A stretch of 64,000 nt of DNA from JALZKA01 sp963717635 (GTDB lineage: Bacteria; Actinomycetota; Thermoleophilia; Solirubrobacterales; 70-9): NCBI GenBank assembly GCA_963717635.1, contig OY970347.1, positions 2,046,001 through 2,110,000 of the forward strand, read 5' to 3'. Shown here in pieces: positions 50,269 to 59,256 of this stretch (positions within the stretch are counted from its first letter, which is position 1; each line of letters begins with the position of its first letter). Under the pieces are notes generated by a model. That model did no database searches. It had not been told where the DNA came from and saw only the letters and a list, made by a program, of their open reading frames with translations. The translations under genes and the position numbers were made by a program.

Positions 50269-51643
50269 ACTTGTCAGCCTTCTCGGCCTTCTTAGGCCTG
50301 TCGACACCGCCGGCGTTCGACTGCGCCGGGGGGCCGGTGGCCTTCGATTCAGCTTGTCCGGGCGGCGAGGCGGGCGGCGTGCCGTTGCCGCCCTGGGCGT
50401 GCGGGTTGTCGTTGCCGTGCCCGGGCTGCTGGCCGACGGCGTTCCCGTTGGCATGTGCGGGGACGCCGCTCGCCTGGCCGTGGGCGTTGCCGATGCCCTG
50501 ACCGTGGGTGTTGGCACCGGGGTCCGGCTTTCCGTTGCCCTTCGCATGCTCGTCGCTCCGATCCTGGCCGTGAGGGGCGTTCTCCTGGCCTGCGGCCTGC
50601 CTGGCCTGCTGCGACCGGGCGGCCCCCGGTGCCCCCGCACCGGCCGTACCCGGGTCGAGCGTCTCTTGAATGGGGACCGGGTTCGGCGCTGACCCGGGAT
50701 CTGATCCGAATCCCGGCAGGTCGACGCCACCGGTGGCGCCAAGCCCGACGCCGACCGCCGTGCTGGCCGCGATCACCGCAAGCGTCTTGGCGCCCAGGAT
50801 CCCGCCGCCGAGACCGCCGAACAGGCCACCGACAGCTCCGACCCCCGCCGTGGCAGAGCCGCCGAGGACCGAGGCCAGCACGCCCGAGGCGGCGACCGCG
50901 GTGATCGGTGGCGCGATCAGGCCGAGGTCGCCGGAGCGGGTCTCGATCGCGGACTTGAAGTCCGTGCAAGCGCTGCAGCTCTTGAGGTGCGAGCGCAGCC
51001 GGCGACCGCGCAGGACACGCCCGTCGCCGTCGGAGATCGCGCGACGAGCACTCTCACACTGCATCGCGCGCCCCTCTTCCAAGTCCTGTAGCGCGACGCG
51101 CGCCTCGTAGACCAGCTGCCGCGCGGCGCCGGGCGAAACACCGAGGGCGCCGGAGATCTGATCGTGACTGAGACCGCTGAGCTCGAGCATGACCAGCGCC
51201 GATCGCTGCCGGTCCGGAAGGCTGGCCAGATCGGCGACCAACGTGCGCAGCCTCTCGCGTGACTCGAACACGTCGTCTGCCGCAGGTTGCGACGGCATCT
51301 GCAACTCGGCATCCGCGGTCGCGACCCCGCGCTTGCGGATCAGGGAGACGGCCTCGTTGTGAGCGACCCGGTAGAGCCACGGACGCAGCTCGATCGACCT
51401 CGCCTCTCCCGGCAACGCCCGCAGGGCGCTGGCCATTGTGCTCTGCAGCGCGTCCTGCGCATCGTGCGGATCGCCGAGGATCGCCTGGCAGTAGCGGTAG
51501 AGCTCCTGGTGGTAGCGCTCGTAGATCAACTCGAACGCTCGCTGGTCGCCGTCCGCTGCGGCGCGAGCAAGCCGAGAGTCGCCGCGACCCGTCAGGCGCA
51601 CGGGCGCCAGGGCCGGAAATGGGATCGCAAGGCGTTCCGCCAT
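50267..51643 (-). CDS. ECF sigma factor fused to anti-sigma zinc motif, hydrophobic segment and low-complexity tail
   Basis: A 458-residue protein. Sigma region 2 is at ~28-105 (FELIYERYHQELYRYC, DAQDALQSTM) and region 4 at ~130-190 (LPDRQRSALVMLELSGLSHD). Next comes C196-x22-H219-x3-C223-x2-C226, the zinc anti-sigma (ZAS) pattern. Residues ~248-304 are Gly/Ala-rich and hydrophobic, long enough to span a membrane. The final 150 residues are rich in Gly, His, Asn, Pro and Gln. So sigma and its inhibitor-like domain are in one chain. It has a TTGAGG-17 nt-GATAAT promoter 8 nt before ATG 51643. Confidence 0.88.
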   Translation of the reverse strand: MAERLAIPFPALAPVRLTGRGDSRLARAAADGDQRAFELIYERYHQELYRYCQAILGDPHDAQDALQSTMASALRALPGEARSIELRPWLYRVAHNEAVSLIRKRGVATADAELQMPSQPAADDVFESRERLRTLVADLASLPDRQRSALVMLELSGLSHDQISGALGVSPGAARQLVYEARVALQDLEEGRAMQCESARRAISDGDGRVLRGRRLRSHLKSCSACTDFKSAIETRSGDLGLIAPPITAVAASGVLASVLGGSATAGVGAVGGLFGGLGGGILGAKTLAVIAASTAVGVGLGATGGVDLPGFGSDPGSAPNPVPIQETLDPGTAGAGAPGAARSQQARQAAGQENAPHGQDRSDEHAKGNGKPDPGANTHGQGIGNAHGQASGVPAHANGNAVGQQPGHGNDNPHAQGGNGTPPASPPGQAESKATGPPAQSNAGGVDRPKKAEKADK

Positions 51644-51651
51644 CGCTGCTT

Positions 51652-51680
51652 ATTATCGCCACCCGACACCGACTCCTCAA
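51652..51680 (-). promoter_or_regulatory. Sigma-70-type promoter of the ECF fusion gene
   Basis: On the minus strand TTGAGG (51680-51675), a 17-nt spacer, then GATAAT (51657-51652), 8 nt before the ATG. It is the best two-element promoter match found in the window and predicts a leaderless mRNA. Confidence 0.7.
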
Positions 51681-51768
51681 TGTTCTTGGCGTCAATGAGG
51701 ACGCCAGCTCGATGTTGAAACGGAGCGGGAGGCCCGATGTCAGGCGCTATCTGCGCCGCGCGGACGCC

Positions 51769-52287
51769 TCAGTCGCCGACGGCGCGGGCGAGGATGTCGC
51801 GCAGCGCCACGAGGTCTTCGTCGGAGAGGCTCGCGATCGCTTCCGGCGGCTCGGCGAAGCGCCGGTTGAGGTCGTCGCGAAGCTGCGAGCCCGCAGCGGT
51901 CACGGCGATCAACTTCACCCGCCGGTCGTAGTCCGCGGGCTGGCGCTGCACGAGGCCGCGCTCCTCGAGCCGATCGACGATGCCGGTGATGTTCGAGCTG
52001 TCGCAGTGCATTGCCGTCGCCAGGTCGCCCATCGGGCGTGGCTCGGACAGCAACCGCATCACGATCGCCTGCGGCGGGCTCAGGTCGAACTCCGCGGCGA
52101 TCATCGGGAAGCGGGGCTTGCCCTCCATGAACATCACCCGGGCCAGGAGCGCCCACGCCTGGCCGGCCGTGCCCTCCGCGAAGCGCGCGATGTCGAGCGC
52201 GGCGTTCAGGTCGGCGCGCCGCGACTCGAGGGTCTGGCGCACGGGCCTGGGCCCGGCGACCGCGTGAGGTGAGGTCTCGGCACTCAT
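51769..52287 (-). CDS. MarR family transcriptional regulator
   Basis: A 172-residue winged-helix repressor. The DNA-binding core reads LSPPQAIVMRLLSEPRPMGD, then DSSNITGIVDRLEERGLVQR and the wing with DRRVKLIAVTAAG, all typical of MarR. ATG 52287 is used; a TATCAT element is 9 nt upstream, and longer frames run into the divergent gene. It faces a DrrA-like ABC operon across 64 bp and very probably controls it, releasing DNA when a drug or phenolic ligand binds (known for the family). Confidence 0.92.
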   Translation of the reverse strand: MSAETSPHAVAGPRPVRQTLESRRADLNAALDIARFAEGTAGQAWALLARVMFMEGKPRFPMIAAEFDLSPPQAIVMRLLSEPRPMGDLATAMHCDSSNITGIVDRLEERGLVQRQPADYDRRVKLIAVTAAGSQLRDDLNRRFAEPPEAIASLSDEDLVALRDILARAVGD

Positions 52288-52351
52288 TGGAGGAGGATGA
52301 TACTCTACCTCACCGATAGTTGATGCTTTCAAATGTTTAAGGAATCGGGAA
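52288..52351. promoter_or_regulatory. Divergent control region between marR-like and ABC exporter genes
   Basis: 64 bp. It holds TATCAT on the minus strand (52297-52302), and a weak dyad ACTCTA...GATAGT at about 52303-52321 that could be a MarR operator. AAGGAA precedes ATG 52352. The dyad is imperfect, so the operator call is tentative. Confidence 0.4.
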
Positions 52352-53383
52352 ATGGCTGAAGCGCGTGAGAACGGGATCGTCGTCGAGGGCTTGGTTCGCC
52401 AGTTCAAGAAGGGCCCGCGCGCCGTCGACGGCATCGACCTGACCGTCGAACCGGGCGAGATCTACGGGTTCCTCGGCCCGAACGGAGCCGGCAAGTCCAC
52501 CACCGTGCACATGCTGACCACCCTGCTCCCCCCGACCGCGGGAACCGCCCGGGTCGCCGGCTACGACGTCGTCCGCGAGGGCCCGGCGGTGCGCGACGCG
52601 ATCGGCGTCGCCCTGCAGGAGGCCGCGCTCGACCCGTTCCTGACCGCCCACGAGCACATGCGCCTCCAGGCTGGGATGCACGGCTATCCACGGACCGAGG
52701 CCAAGCGCCGCGGCGATGCGCTGATCGAGCGCGTTGGCCTTGCCGACGCGGCCAACCGCAGGGTCGGCGGCTACTCGGGCGGCATGAAGCGCCGGCTCGA
52801 CCTCGCGCTCGCCCTGGTGCACGAGCCGCGGCTTTTGTTCCTGGACGAGCCGACGACCGGGCTCGACGTCCAGAGCCGGACCGCGCTTTGGGATGAGGTG
52901 ACGCGCCTGGCACACCAGAACGGCGTCACCGTCTTCCTGACGACCCAGTACCTCGAGGAGGCCGATGCGCTCGCCCAGCGGGTGGCGATCATCGACACCG
53001 GCAAGATCGTCGCCGAGGGCAGCCCCGACTCGCTCAAGGCGGAGATCGGCCGCCCGACGGTGGAAGCGGTGCCGGCCGACACCGGCGAGCGGGACCGGAT
53101 GCGCGACATCCTGAGCCGCTTCGGCGCCGAGACCGCGGGCGCGCCGGGCGCCGTCGCCGTGCGTCTCGACGACGGGACCGAGGAGCTGGCCGAGGTCGTG
53201 CGAGCGCTCGACGCCGCCGGCATCCGGGTCGCCAACCTGGAGATCCACGCCCCGACGCTGGATGACGTCTTCCTGGCCAAGACCGGCAAGCGCCTTGAGG
53301 GCGCGGCCGAGGCCGAGGATCCACAGGCCGCGACCGCCGGCGACCGCCGGCCGACCGGAGAGCTGGAGCCCGTCGGCGCGTGA
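52352..53383 (+). CDS. ABC transporter ATP-binding protein (DrrA-like drug exporter)
   Basis: A 343-residue ATPase. Walker A is G42-PNGAGKS-T50, the signature is YSGGMKRRLDLALAL, Walker B is LLFLDEPTTGLD, and VFLTTQYLEEADALAQRVAI is the DrrA-type switch region. The C-terminal ~120 residues form the regulatory domain common to DrrA proteins. The last ~30 residues are Ala/Glu/Pro-rich. It powers the two permeases that overlap it downstream. Probable function is export of a hydrophobic drug or lipid, under MarR control. Confidence 0.94.
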   Translation: MAEARENGIVVEGLVRQFKKGPRAVDGIDLTVEPGEIYGFLGPNGAGKSTTVHMLTTLLPPTAGTARVAGYDVVREGPAVRDAIGVALQEAALDPFLTAHEHMRLQAGMHGYPRTEAKRRGDALIERVGLADAANRRVGGYSGGMKRRLDLALALVHEPRLLFLDEPTTGLDVQSRTALWDEVTRLAHQNGVTVFLTTQYLEEADALAQRVAIIDTGKIVAEGSPDSLKAEIGRPTVEAVPADTGERDRMRDILSRFGAETAGAPGAVAVRLDDGTEELAEVVRALDAAGIRVANLEIHAPTLDDVFLAKTGKRLEGAAEAEDPQAATAGDRRPTGELEPVGA

Positions 53384-54201
53384 GTGCCGGCACAGCAACA
53401 GTTCCGGCCGGGTTCACCCGGGAGCGGACCGGCACCCTCAGCCAGGTCGGCCACCTCGCCCGGCGCTCCGTCGTGCGCACCGTCCGCCAGCCGGCGGTGA
53501 TCGTCTCGAGCATGATCTTCCCGCTGTTTTTGCTGGCGATCAACGCGTCCGGCCTGGCGGCGGCCACCGACCTGCCGGGTTTCCCGACCGACTCGTACCT
53601 GACCTTCTTCCTGGCGGTGACGTTCATGCAGGGCGCCCTGTTCTCGACGATGGGCGCGGGGCAGGCGATCGCCGAGGACATCCAGCGCGGGTTCTTCAAC
53701 CGCCTCCAGCTGACGCCGCTGCGCGGCGCGGCCCTGATCGGCGGCCAACTCGCCGGCACCCTGCTGCTGGGGTTCGTCCAGGCGCTCGGCTTTCTCACGG
53801 TTGGCCTCGCCTTCGGCGCCCAGCTCGAGGCCGGGGTCGCCGGCGCCCTTGCGCTGGTTGCGATGTCCTGCTTCGTCTCGGTGGCGTTCGGCACGATCGG
53901 ACTGACGATCGGCCTGCGAACCGGCAACGCAGAGGCCGTCCAGGGTGCGTTCCCACTGCTGTTCGTCTTCCTGTTCCTGAGCTCGATCGCGCTGCCGCGG
54001 GACCTGATCGAAAACGACTGGTTTCAAACGGTCGCGACGATCAACCCGGTCTCGTACGTGATCGAGGCCTATCGCAGCCTGCTGATCGAGGGCTGGAACG
54101 GCGAGGCTCTGGCACTTGGCCTGGCGGTGGCGCTTGGCGTCCTCGGCGCCGGCCTGTTTGCCGCCACCGCGGCCCTGCGGACCCGGATGGAGCGCACATG
54201 A
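53380..54201 (+). CDS. ABC-2 type permease, first subunit
   Basis: A 273-residue integral membrane protein of the ABC-2 (DrrB-like) type with about six helices. The coupling helix region is ISAEDIQRGFFNRLQLTPLR-like (EDIQRGFFNRLQLTPLRGAA) and the last loop has NPVSYVIEAYRSLL, both family hallmarks. GTG 53380 overlaps the ATPase stop by 4 bp and its own stop overlaps the next permease start, so the three proteins are produced together. It should pair with the next gene product as a heterodimer. Confidence 0.92.
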   Translation: MSAGTATVPAGFTRERTGTLSQVGHLARRSVVRTVRQPAVIVSSMIFPLFLLAINASGLAAATDLPGFPTDSYLTFFLAVTFMQGALFSTMGAGQAIAEDIQRGFFNRLQLTPLRGAALIGGQLAGTLLLGFVQALGFLTVGLAFGAQLEAGVAGALALVAMSCFVSVAFGTIGLTIGLRTGNAEAVQGAFPLLFVFLFLSSIALPRDLIENDWFQTVATINPVSYVIEAYRSLLIEGWNGEALALGLAVALGVLGAGLFAATAALRTRMERT

Positions 54202-54980
54202 ACCCCTTGACGACGCGCTACGCAATGGCGGCCCGGGCGATCGCCTGGCGGCAGCTGCGGGTGATGCTGACAAATCCGGCGTTCCTGCTGCCGTCGCTGC
54301 TGATGCCGGTCTTCTTCTTCACGGCGTTCGCCGGAGGGCTCTCGGCGATCTCGAACACGCCCTCCTTCGACTACCCGGACTACTCGACCTTCCAGTACGT
54401 GTTTGTACTGATCCAGTCCGCAATGTTCGGCGGCGTCTTTGCCGGCTTCGCGATCGCCGCCGACTTCGAGGGGGGATTCGCGCGGCGCATGATGCTGGCG
54501 ACCAGCTCGCGCTCGGCGATGATCGCCGGCTACTCGCTGGCGGCGCTCGGACGCGCGACGATCGTCTGGACGGTGGTGACCGTCCTCGCGCTGTCGACCG
54601 GCGCCTCGATCAGCCCCAGCGTGACCGACGCAATCGGCCTGATCCTGCTGGCGACGCTGGTCAACACCGCGGCCCTCCTGTTCGCGTGCGGGGTGGCGAT
54701 GCGGATGCGGACGATGCAGGCCGCACCGTTGCTGCAGCTCCCCGCCTTCCTGGTCATCTTCACCGCACCGGTCTACGTGCCGCGCGACCTGCTCCAGGGC
54801 TGGGTTTCCACGGCCGCCGACTTCAACCCGGTCACCGCGGTGCTCGAAGCCGGTCGCGAGCTGATCATCGGCGCCCCGGCCGACGCCCTGCTCGCGTTCG
54901 GCGCGGCGGCGGGGCTGATGGCGGTGATGACGCTCTGGGCCGTCACCGGCCTCCGTCGCGCCGAGCGAGCCTCTGCCTGA
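54198..54980 (+). CDS. ABC-2 type permease, second subunit
   Basis: A 260-residue ABC-2 permease. It resembles its upstream neighbour: FEGGFARRMMLATSSRSAMI is the coupling helix, and FNPVTAVLEAGRELI is the C-terminal signature. About six helices. ATG 54198 overlaps the preceding stop. It completes a MarR-controlled three-gene exporter. A longer upstream reading in this frame crosses the first permease gene and is not real. Confidence 0.92.
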   Translation: MNPLTTRYAMAARAIAWRQLRVMLTNPAFLLPSLLMPVFFFTAFAGGLSAISNTPSFDYPDYSTFQYVFVLIQSAMFGGVFAGFAIAADFEGGFARRMMLATSSRSAMIAGYSLAALGRATIVWTVVTVLALSTGASISPSVTDAIGLILLATLVNTAALLFACGVAMRMRTMQAAPLLQLPAFLVIFTAPVYVPRDLLQGWVSTAADFNPVTAVLEAGRELIIGAPADALLAFGAAAGLMAVMTLWAVTGLRRAERASA

Positions 54981-54984
54981 CGCG

Positions 54985-56628
54985 TTACGCCAGGTTCGAC
55001 TTCCGCGGGTAGACGACCTCGGGGTCGGTCAGGACGTTGACCAGCGCCGGCTTGCCGGACTCGAACGCGCGCTCCAGCGCCGGGCGCAGCTCGCCCGGCT
55101 CGGAGACGAGCTCTGCGTGGCAGCCAAGGGCTTCGGCGATCTGGTCGTAGCGCGTTCCGGGCCGCAGCTCGGCCGCGACCGAGTAGCCGTACAAGAACTT
55201 CATCGGGTGGTGCTCGAGCGCCCAGATGCCGTTGTTGCCGATCACCCCCACGACCGGGATCCCGTGGCGGGCCATCGTGTCGAACTCGAGCCCGGAGAAC
55301 CCGAACGCGCCGTCGCCGAGGAGCAGGCATACCTGGCGGTCGGGGTGAGCCAGCTGGGCGCCGATCGCCTGACCCGGCCCGGCCCCGAGGCATCCGAAGG
55401 GGCCGGGGTCCATCCACGAGCCCGGGTGATACGTCTCCACGACCTTGCCCGCGTATGAGACGAAGTCGCCACCGTCGCCGATCACGATCGCGTCGCGGTC
55501 GAGGACCTCGGCCAGCCCCTTGTAGACGCGCATTGGGTGCAGCGGCGCCCGCTCGTCGTCGAGCTCGGCGCGCTCGGCCTCGCGCTTCTCCGCCTCGGTC
55601 GCACGGACCGCATCGACCCAGGGCCGTGTACGAGCCGGATCCGCTCCACTCGCCGCCTCACGGATCGCCGCCAGCGTGACAGCGATCCCGCCCACCAGCT
55701 CCACGTCGGGCTTGCGGTTTCGGTCCAGCTCGTTCGGCGCGGCGTCCAGCCAGACCAGCTTCGTCTCCTCGCCGAACGAGCCGCCGAAGCCGAGCCGGAA
55801 GTCCAGCGGCAGGCCGATCGCGAGCGCGACGTCGGCCTGCTTAAGGGCGTGGCCCCGCGCCCTCGAGAAGGCCAGCTCGTGGTCGGCGGGCAGGCATCCG
55901 CGACCCATCCCGTTGAGGAACACCGGTGCGCCGAGCGCCTCGGCGAGCGCCCGCAGCTGGTCCTCCCCACGCTCCCAGTAGAGGCCGGTCCCCGCCATGA
56001 TCGCCGGCCGCTCGGCCGCGGCGAGCAACTCGGCTGCCTGCTCCAGCCCGGTGGCGGGCGACCCGGCATCGAACCCCGGATCGGCGTCGGGCTCGGCGGT
56101 GGCCTCGGTGAAGACCACATCGAGCGGATAGTCGAGGAATGTCGGCCCGCTCGGCGCGGCCAGCGAGCGGTCGATCGCCGCCGCGGTCGCTGCCGCGATC
56201 TGCCCGGGGTCCTTGACGGTCTCGGCCGACTTGACCAGCGGCGCAACGAACGGCACGTGGTCGACCTCCTGCAGCGAGCCCGACCCCCAGCGCATCTCGG
56301 GCGCCCGCCCGCCCAGCACGGTCACCGGCGAGCGGTTGTAGAGCGCGCCGGCGATCGCGCTCATTCCGTTCGTCACCCCGGGGCCCGCGGTCAGCGCCGC
56401 CACGCCCGGCCGGCGGGTCGCCTTCGCGTAGCCCTCGGCCGCCCAGACGGCGGCCTGCTCATGGCGGACGTCGACGATCTCGATGCCCTCCTCGCGACAG
56501 CCGTCGTAGATCGAAAACAGGTGGCCGCCCGAAAGCGTGAACAGGTGCTCGACACCGCGCGAGCGCAATGCGCGCGCCACCAGCCGGCCGCCATGGACCG
56601 CGGTCTTGGTGCCGGAGGCGGTCGTCAT
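54985..56628 (-). CDS. Thiamine diphosphate-dependent enzyme (acetolactate synthase-like)
   Basis: A 547-residue ThDP enzyme. The activating glutamate is in VRHEQAAVWAAEGYAKATRR (about residue 57). The Mg-ThDP motif is GDGAFGFSGLEFDTMARHGI ending in NN, the GDG-x(~25)-NN pattern. The middle Rossmann-like domain is present. It resembles acetolactate synthase large subunits and 2-hydroxyacyl-CoA lyases. No small regulatory subunit is adjacent, and the FAD pocket is not clear, so a biosynthetic AHAS role is doubtful. ATG 56628. It is convergent with the ABC exporter, with a 4-bp gap. Confidence 0.88.
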   Translation of the reverse strand: MTTASGTKTAVHGGRLVARALRSRGVEHLFTLSGGHLFSIYDGCREEGIEIVDVRHEQAAVWAAEGYAKATRRPGVAALTAGPGVTNGMSAIAGALYNRSPVTVLGGRAPEMRWGSGSLQEVDHVPFVAPLVKSAETVKDPGQIAAATAAAIDRSLAAPSGPTFLDYPLDVVFTEATAEPDADPGFDAGSPATGLEQAAELLAAAERPAIMAGTGLYWERGEDQLRALAEALGAPVFLNGMGRGCLPADHELAFSRARGHALKQADVALAIGLPLDFRLGFGGSFGEETKLVWLDAAPNELDRNRKPDVELVGGIAVTLAAIREAASGADPARTRPWVDAVRATEAEKREAERAELDDERAPLHPMRVYKGLAEVLDRDAIVIGDGGDFVSYAGKVVETYHPGSWMDPGPFGCLGAGPGQAIGAQLAHPDRQVCLLLGDGAFGFSGLEFDTMARHGIPVVGVIGNNGIWALEHHPMKFLYGYSVAAELRPGTRYDQIAEALGCHAELVSEPGELRPALERAFESGKPALVNVLTDPEVVYPRKSNLA

Positions 56629-56640
56629 CGAAGCCGAACG

Positions 56641-58263
56641 CTAACGGTCCGCGTCGCGCGAGCGCAAGGTCTCCGAAATCCGGCGGCCGACGCCACGGCG
56701 CAGGCGCCCCGCCGCGGCCATCACCGGCTCCTCCTCGGCCGCCGGCGCCCGGACGCGAACCGGGGCAAACAGCTCGACCGGCTCGCCGACACCCTTCAGC
56801 TCGTGGGCCCCGGCGGATTCGAACGCGAGAGCGCCTCCGGCTGCCTCCGCTGTGGCGGCGGTGACCAGCAGGTCGTGCTCGAGCTCGCGGGTCATGGCTT
56901 CGACCCGAGACGCAACGTTGACGGCGTCGCCGATGACGCTGAAGTTCAGGCGGCCCGCGCCGCCAACCGCCCCGGCGACGACCTGGCCGGTGTTGACGCC
57001 AACGCCGACCCGCAGCTTTCCGGCCTCCGCGCGCTCGTTCACCCGGCGGCTGATCTCGATCGCGGCTCGGGTCGCCCTGATCGCGTGGTCGGGATACGGC
57101 TCGGGAGCGCCGAAGACCGCGAGCAGGCCGTCGCCCTCGAACTTGTCAACGTGCCCGCCATGCCGCGCGATCACCGGCACAACCACCTCGAAGAGACCGT
57201 TGAGGACGGCCACGACCTCCTTCGCCTCGGCGCCGGCGGCCAAGCTGGTGAAGTCGCGGACGTCGGCGAACAGCACCGAGACTTCGAGCTCGATCCCCTC
57301 CTCGTCGAACGCGTCGGAGAGGATGTACTCGGCCACCTCGCGGTCCAGGTAGGTGCCGAACGCCTCGCGGATCTTCTCCCGCTCGGCGAGCCCCTGCACC
57401 ATCTCGTTGAACGACGTGGCGAGCGCGCCGATCTCGTCGCCCGTGGTAACCGGGACCGAGACGGAGAAGTCGCCCGCCATGACGCCCTCGGTGGCCTCAC
57501 GCAGATCCGCGAGCGGGCGCTGAATCGACTTGGAGAGCAGCACGGTCAACTCGAGCGCAATCGTGGTCGCGACCCCGACCGCAATCGCGACGTCGAGGCC
57601 CAGGTCGGCGCCGCCGCCCCCGCCCTCCGAGGTCAGCGCCGCAACGGTCAGGCCGGTGATGATGTTGATCAGGGGTAGGGTCAGGAGCAGCCGCCAGCGC
57701 AGCGGCAGTGCCGAGAGGCTCAGCTCGGTCCGCGGCGTGACCTGCTGGTTGATGTCGATCAGCACCGGGCGCATGCCGACCTCGAGCGCGAAGTAGTGGA
57801 GCATCGAGGAATAGGCCAGCGCGACCATCGAGCCGGCGATGAAGGGCAGCATCGCCAGCCAGTTCAAGTCGAGCATCACCACCGAGAGGACGGAGGCGGG
57901 GATCACGACGATGAAGACCGGCAGGAAGGCGACGCTGCGGATCATCCGCCACGGAAAACTGACCGCGGCAGCCCATGCCTCGGCCGTCTGGCGCTCGTCT
58001 TGCTCCCCGGCGATCCAAGCGTCCACCGGGCGCAGGAAGGGGAAGGTCTTGACGCAGGCGATCACGATCGAGAGCGCCGCCAGCGCGCAGGTGAGGCCGA
58101 ACAGGGTGAAGAACGTGCCCGTGTCCCCCTCGTAGTAGAGGCTGAACAGCGCATACGTCGCCAGGATCACGGGATAGGCCGTCTGCAGCTCGACCGCCAT
58201 GAACACGCGGGGGTAGAAGCGGCCGAGGCGACGGTACGCCCAGGTCAGCGCCGTGGCGACCAT
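56641..58263 (-). CDS. Membrane adenylate cyclase (class III) with HAMP domain
   Basis: A 540-residue signalling enzyme. The N-terminal half has about six hydrophobic helices, then a HAMP domain (SIQRPLADLREATEGVMAGD, GDEIGALATSFNEM). The catalytic domain has VLFADVRDFTSLAAG (metal Asp), HVDKFEGDGLLAVFG (second Asp, substrate Lys), and FSVIGDAVNVASRVEA (base-selecting Asp, transition-state Asn/Arg). The Lys/Asp pair predicts ATP, not GTP. It makes cAMP in response to an unknown membrane cue. ATG 58263 has GGGAG ~10 nt upstream; ATG 58272 is an alternative. Confidence 0.92.
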   Translation of the reverse strand: MVATALTWAYRRLGRFYPRVFMAVELQTAYPVILATYALFSLYYEGDTGTFFTLFGLTCALAALSIVIACVKTFPFLRPVDAWIAGEQDERQTAEAWAAAVSFPWRMIRSVAFLPVFIVVIPASVLSVVMLDLNWLAMLPFIAGSMVALAYSSMLHYFALEVGMRPVLIDINQQVTPRTELSLSALPLRWRLLLTLPLINIITGLTVAALTSEGGGGGADLGLDVAIAVGVATTIALELTVLLSKSIQRPLADLREATEGVMAGDFSVSVPVTTGDEIGALATSFNEMVQGLAEREKIREAFGTYLDREVAEYILSDAFDEEGIELEVSVLFADVRDFTSLAAGAEAKEVVAVLNGLFEVVVPVIARHGGHVDKFEGDGLLAVFGAPEPYPDHAIRATRAAIEISRRVNERAEAGKLRVGVGVNTGQVVAGAVGGAGRLNFSVIGDAVNVASRVEAMTRELEHDLLVTAATAEAAGGALAFESAGAHELKGVGEPVELFAPVRVRAPAAEEEPVMAAAGRLRRGVGRRISETLRSRDADR

Positions 58264-58316
58264 GGACGGCATTCTCCCAGTAATGCCCCGGCGAGGAGAT
58301 TCCTCAAGTCTGCCAT

Positions 58317-58357
58317 TAGGCTCTCCGATGAGGAATACGTGGAACGTGCGTCCGTAA
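58317..58357 (+). promoter_or_regulatory. -10 element and possible leaderless 9-residue leader peptide
   Basis: TAGGCT (58317-58322) lies 5 nt before ATG 58328, which opens MRNTWNVRP then TAA at 58355-58357. The short frame overlaps the start region of the next gene in another frame. It could be a translated leader; it could also be chance. Confidence 0.3.
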
Positions 58358-59256
58358 ACGGGGGATTTCCACTGCCTCCGGAGTCCGAGCCTGTGCGCCT
58401 TGTCGCTGCACATCACGACGCCTGCGACGGCGACACGCGCGTCAGCCTGCCGCAGGCGGTGCCGGCGCAGGCCGTTCGCCGCGTCATCTGCGACCGCTGC
58501 TCGATCGCATTCGCGCCGGCCGGTGTGGCCGAACTGCCGCGGCCCGGACTGCATGGCATCGCGTTGCCGTCGCTCTCACTGCCTTCGCTCCAACTGCCGT
58601 CGCTCTCGCTGCCCGAGTTCAGGCGCCCATTTCTGCCGGCGTTCGAATGGCGCTGGGTGAGCCTGGCGGTCGCGGCTGTTGCCGTCATCGCGATCCTGTC
58701 CGTGGTCCGGGGCGGCGATGAGAGCCCGGCACCGGACGCGCCCGCCGCCGCGCTCGCCGACCCGGCCCCGACCGCCGCCAAGCGCCCCGGCGGCCGTGAG
58801 CCGAGCGTCGTCGCAGGTGACGCGCAGATGATCAGCGAATCCACGTTCCAGCTCGCGCTGCCGCCGGGCTGGGAGCGCAGCGCACCGTCCGGCGGCGCCA
58901 CGTTCGCCGCCGTGGCCCCCGACGGCGGCGCCGACGTGATGCTCTGGATCGAGCGCGACCCCAAGCTCGACTTCGCGACCTTCGAGGCGCGCTCGCTGAC
59001 TCAGCTCGAGAGCATCGCGGGCAGTAGCGGGGTGGTCCGGCGCAACCCGGGCCCGACGCCCGAGACGACCACCAGCGTGATCGCCCCGACCGACGCGCCC
59101 GATGGAGCGCCGAACTATGAGGTGTTGATCAGCGGCGGGCCCCGCGACCAGTGGTATTACCTCGCGACGACCAGCCAGCCCGGAGCCACCGCGGAGGCGA
59201 CGAAGGGTGTCGAGATCGTCCAGGGCTCGTTCCTGCCGCAGGGCGGCGGAGACTGA
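58339..59256 (+). CDS. Membrane-anchored protein with N-terminal zinc-ribbon-like region
   Basis: About 305 residues. Near the start HHDACDG and then ICDRCSIAF form a possible zinc-binding set. Three LPSLxLP repeats lead to one transmembrane helix (WVSLAVAAVAVIAILSVV, about residue 110). The ~190-residue extracytoplasmic domain starts with ISESTFQLALPPGWERSAPS and resembles small lipid- or wall-associated folds, but I cannot name it. GTG 58339 has GAGGA ~5 nt upstream; GTG 58393 is an alternative. It overlaps the next gene by 1 base (TGATG), so they are coupled. Confidence 0.75.
   Translation: MERASVNGGFPLPPESEPVRLVAAHHDACDGDTRVSLPQAVPAQAVRRVICDRCSIAFAPAGVAELPRPGLHGIALPSLSLPSLQLPSLSLPEFRRPFLPAFEWRWVSLAVAAVAVIAILSVVRGGDESPAPDAPAAALADPAPTAAKRPGGREPSVVAGDAQMISESTFQLALPPGWERSAPSGGATFAAVAPDGGADVMLWIERDPKLDFATFEARSLTQLESIAGSSGVVRRNPGPTPETTTSVIAPTDAPDGAPNYEVLISGGPRDQWYYLATTSQPGATAEATKGVEIVQGSFLPQGGGD

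Noticed and set aside
58563..58617. Tandem DNA repeat of potential variable length (LPSLSLP units)
   Set aside because: Only three imperfect units within a coding linker; too few and too diverged to suggest phase variation.
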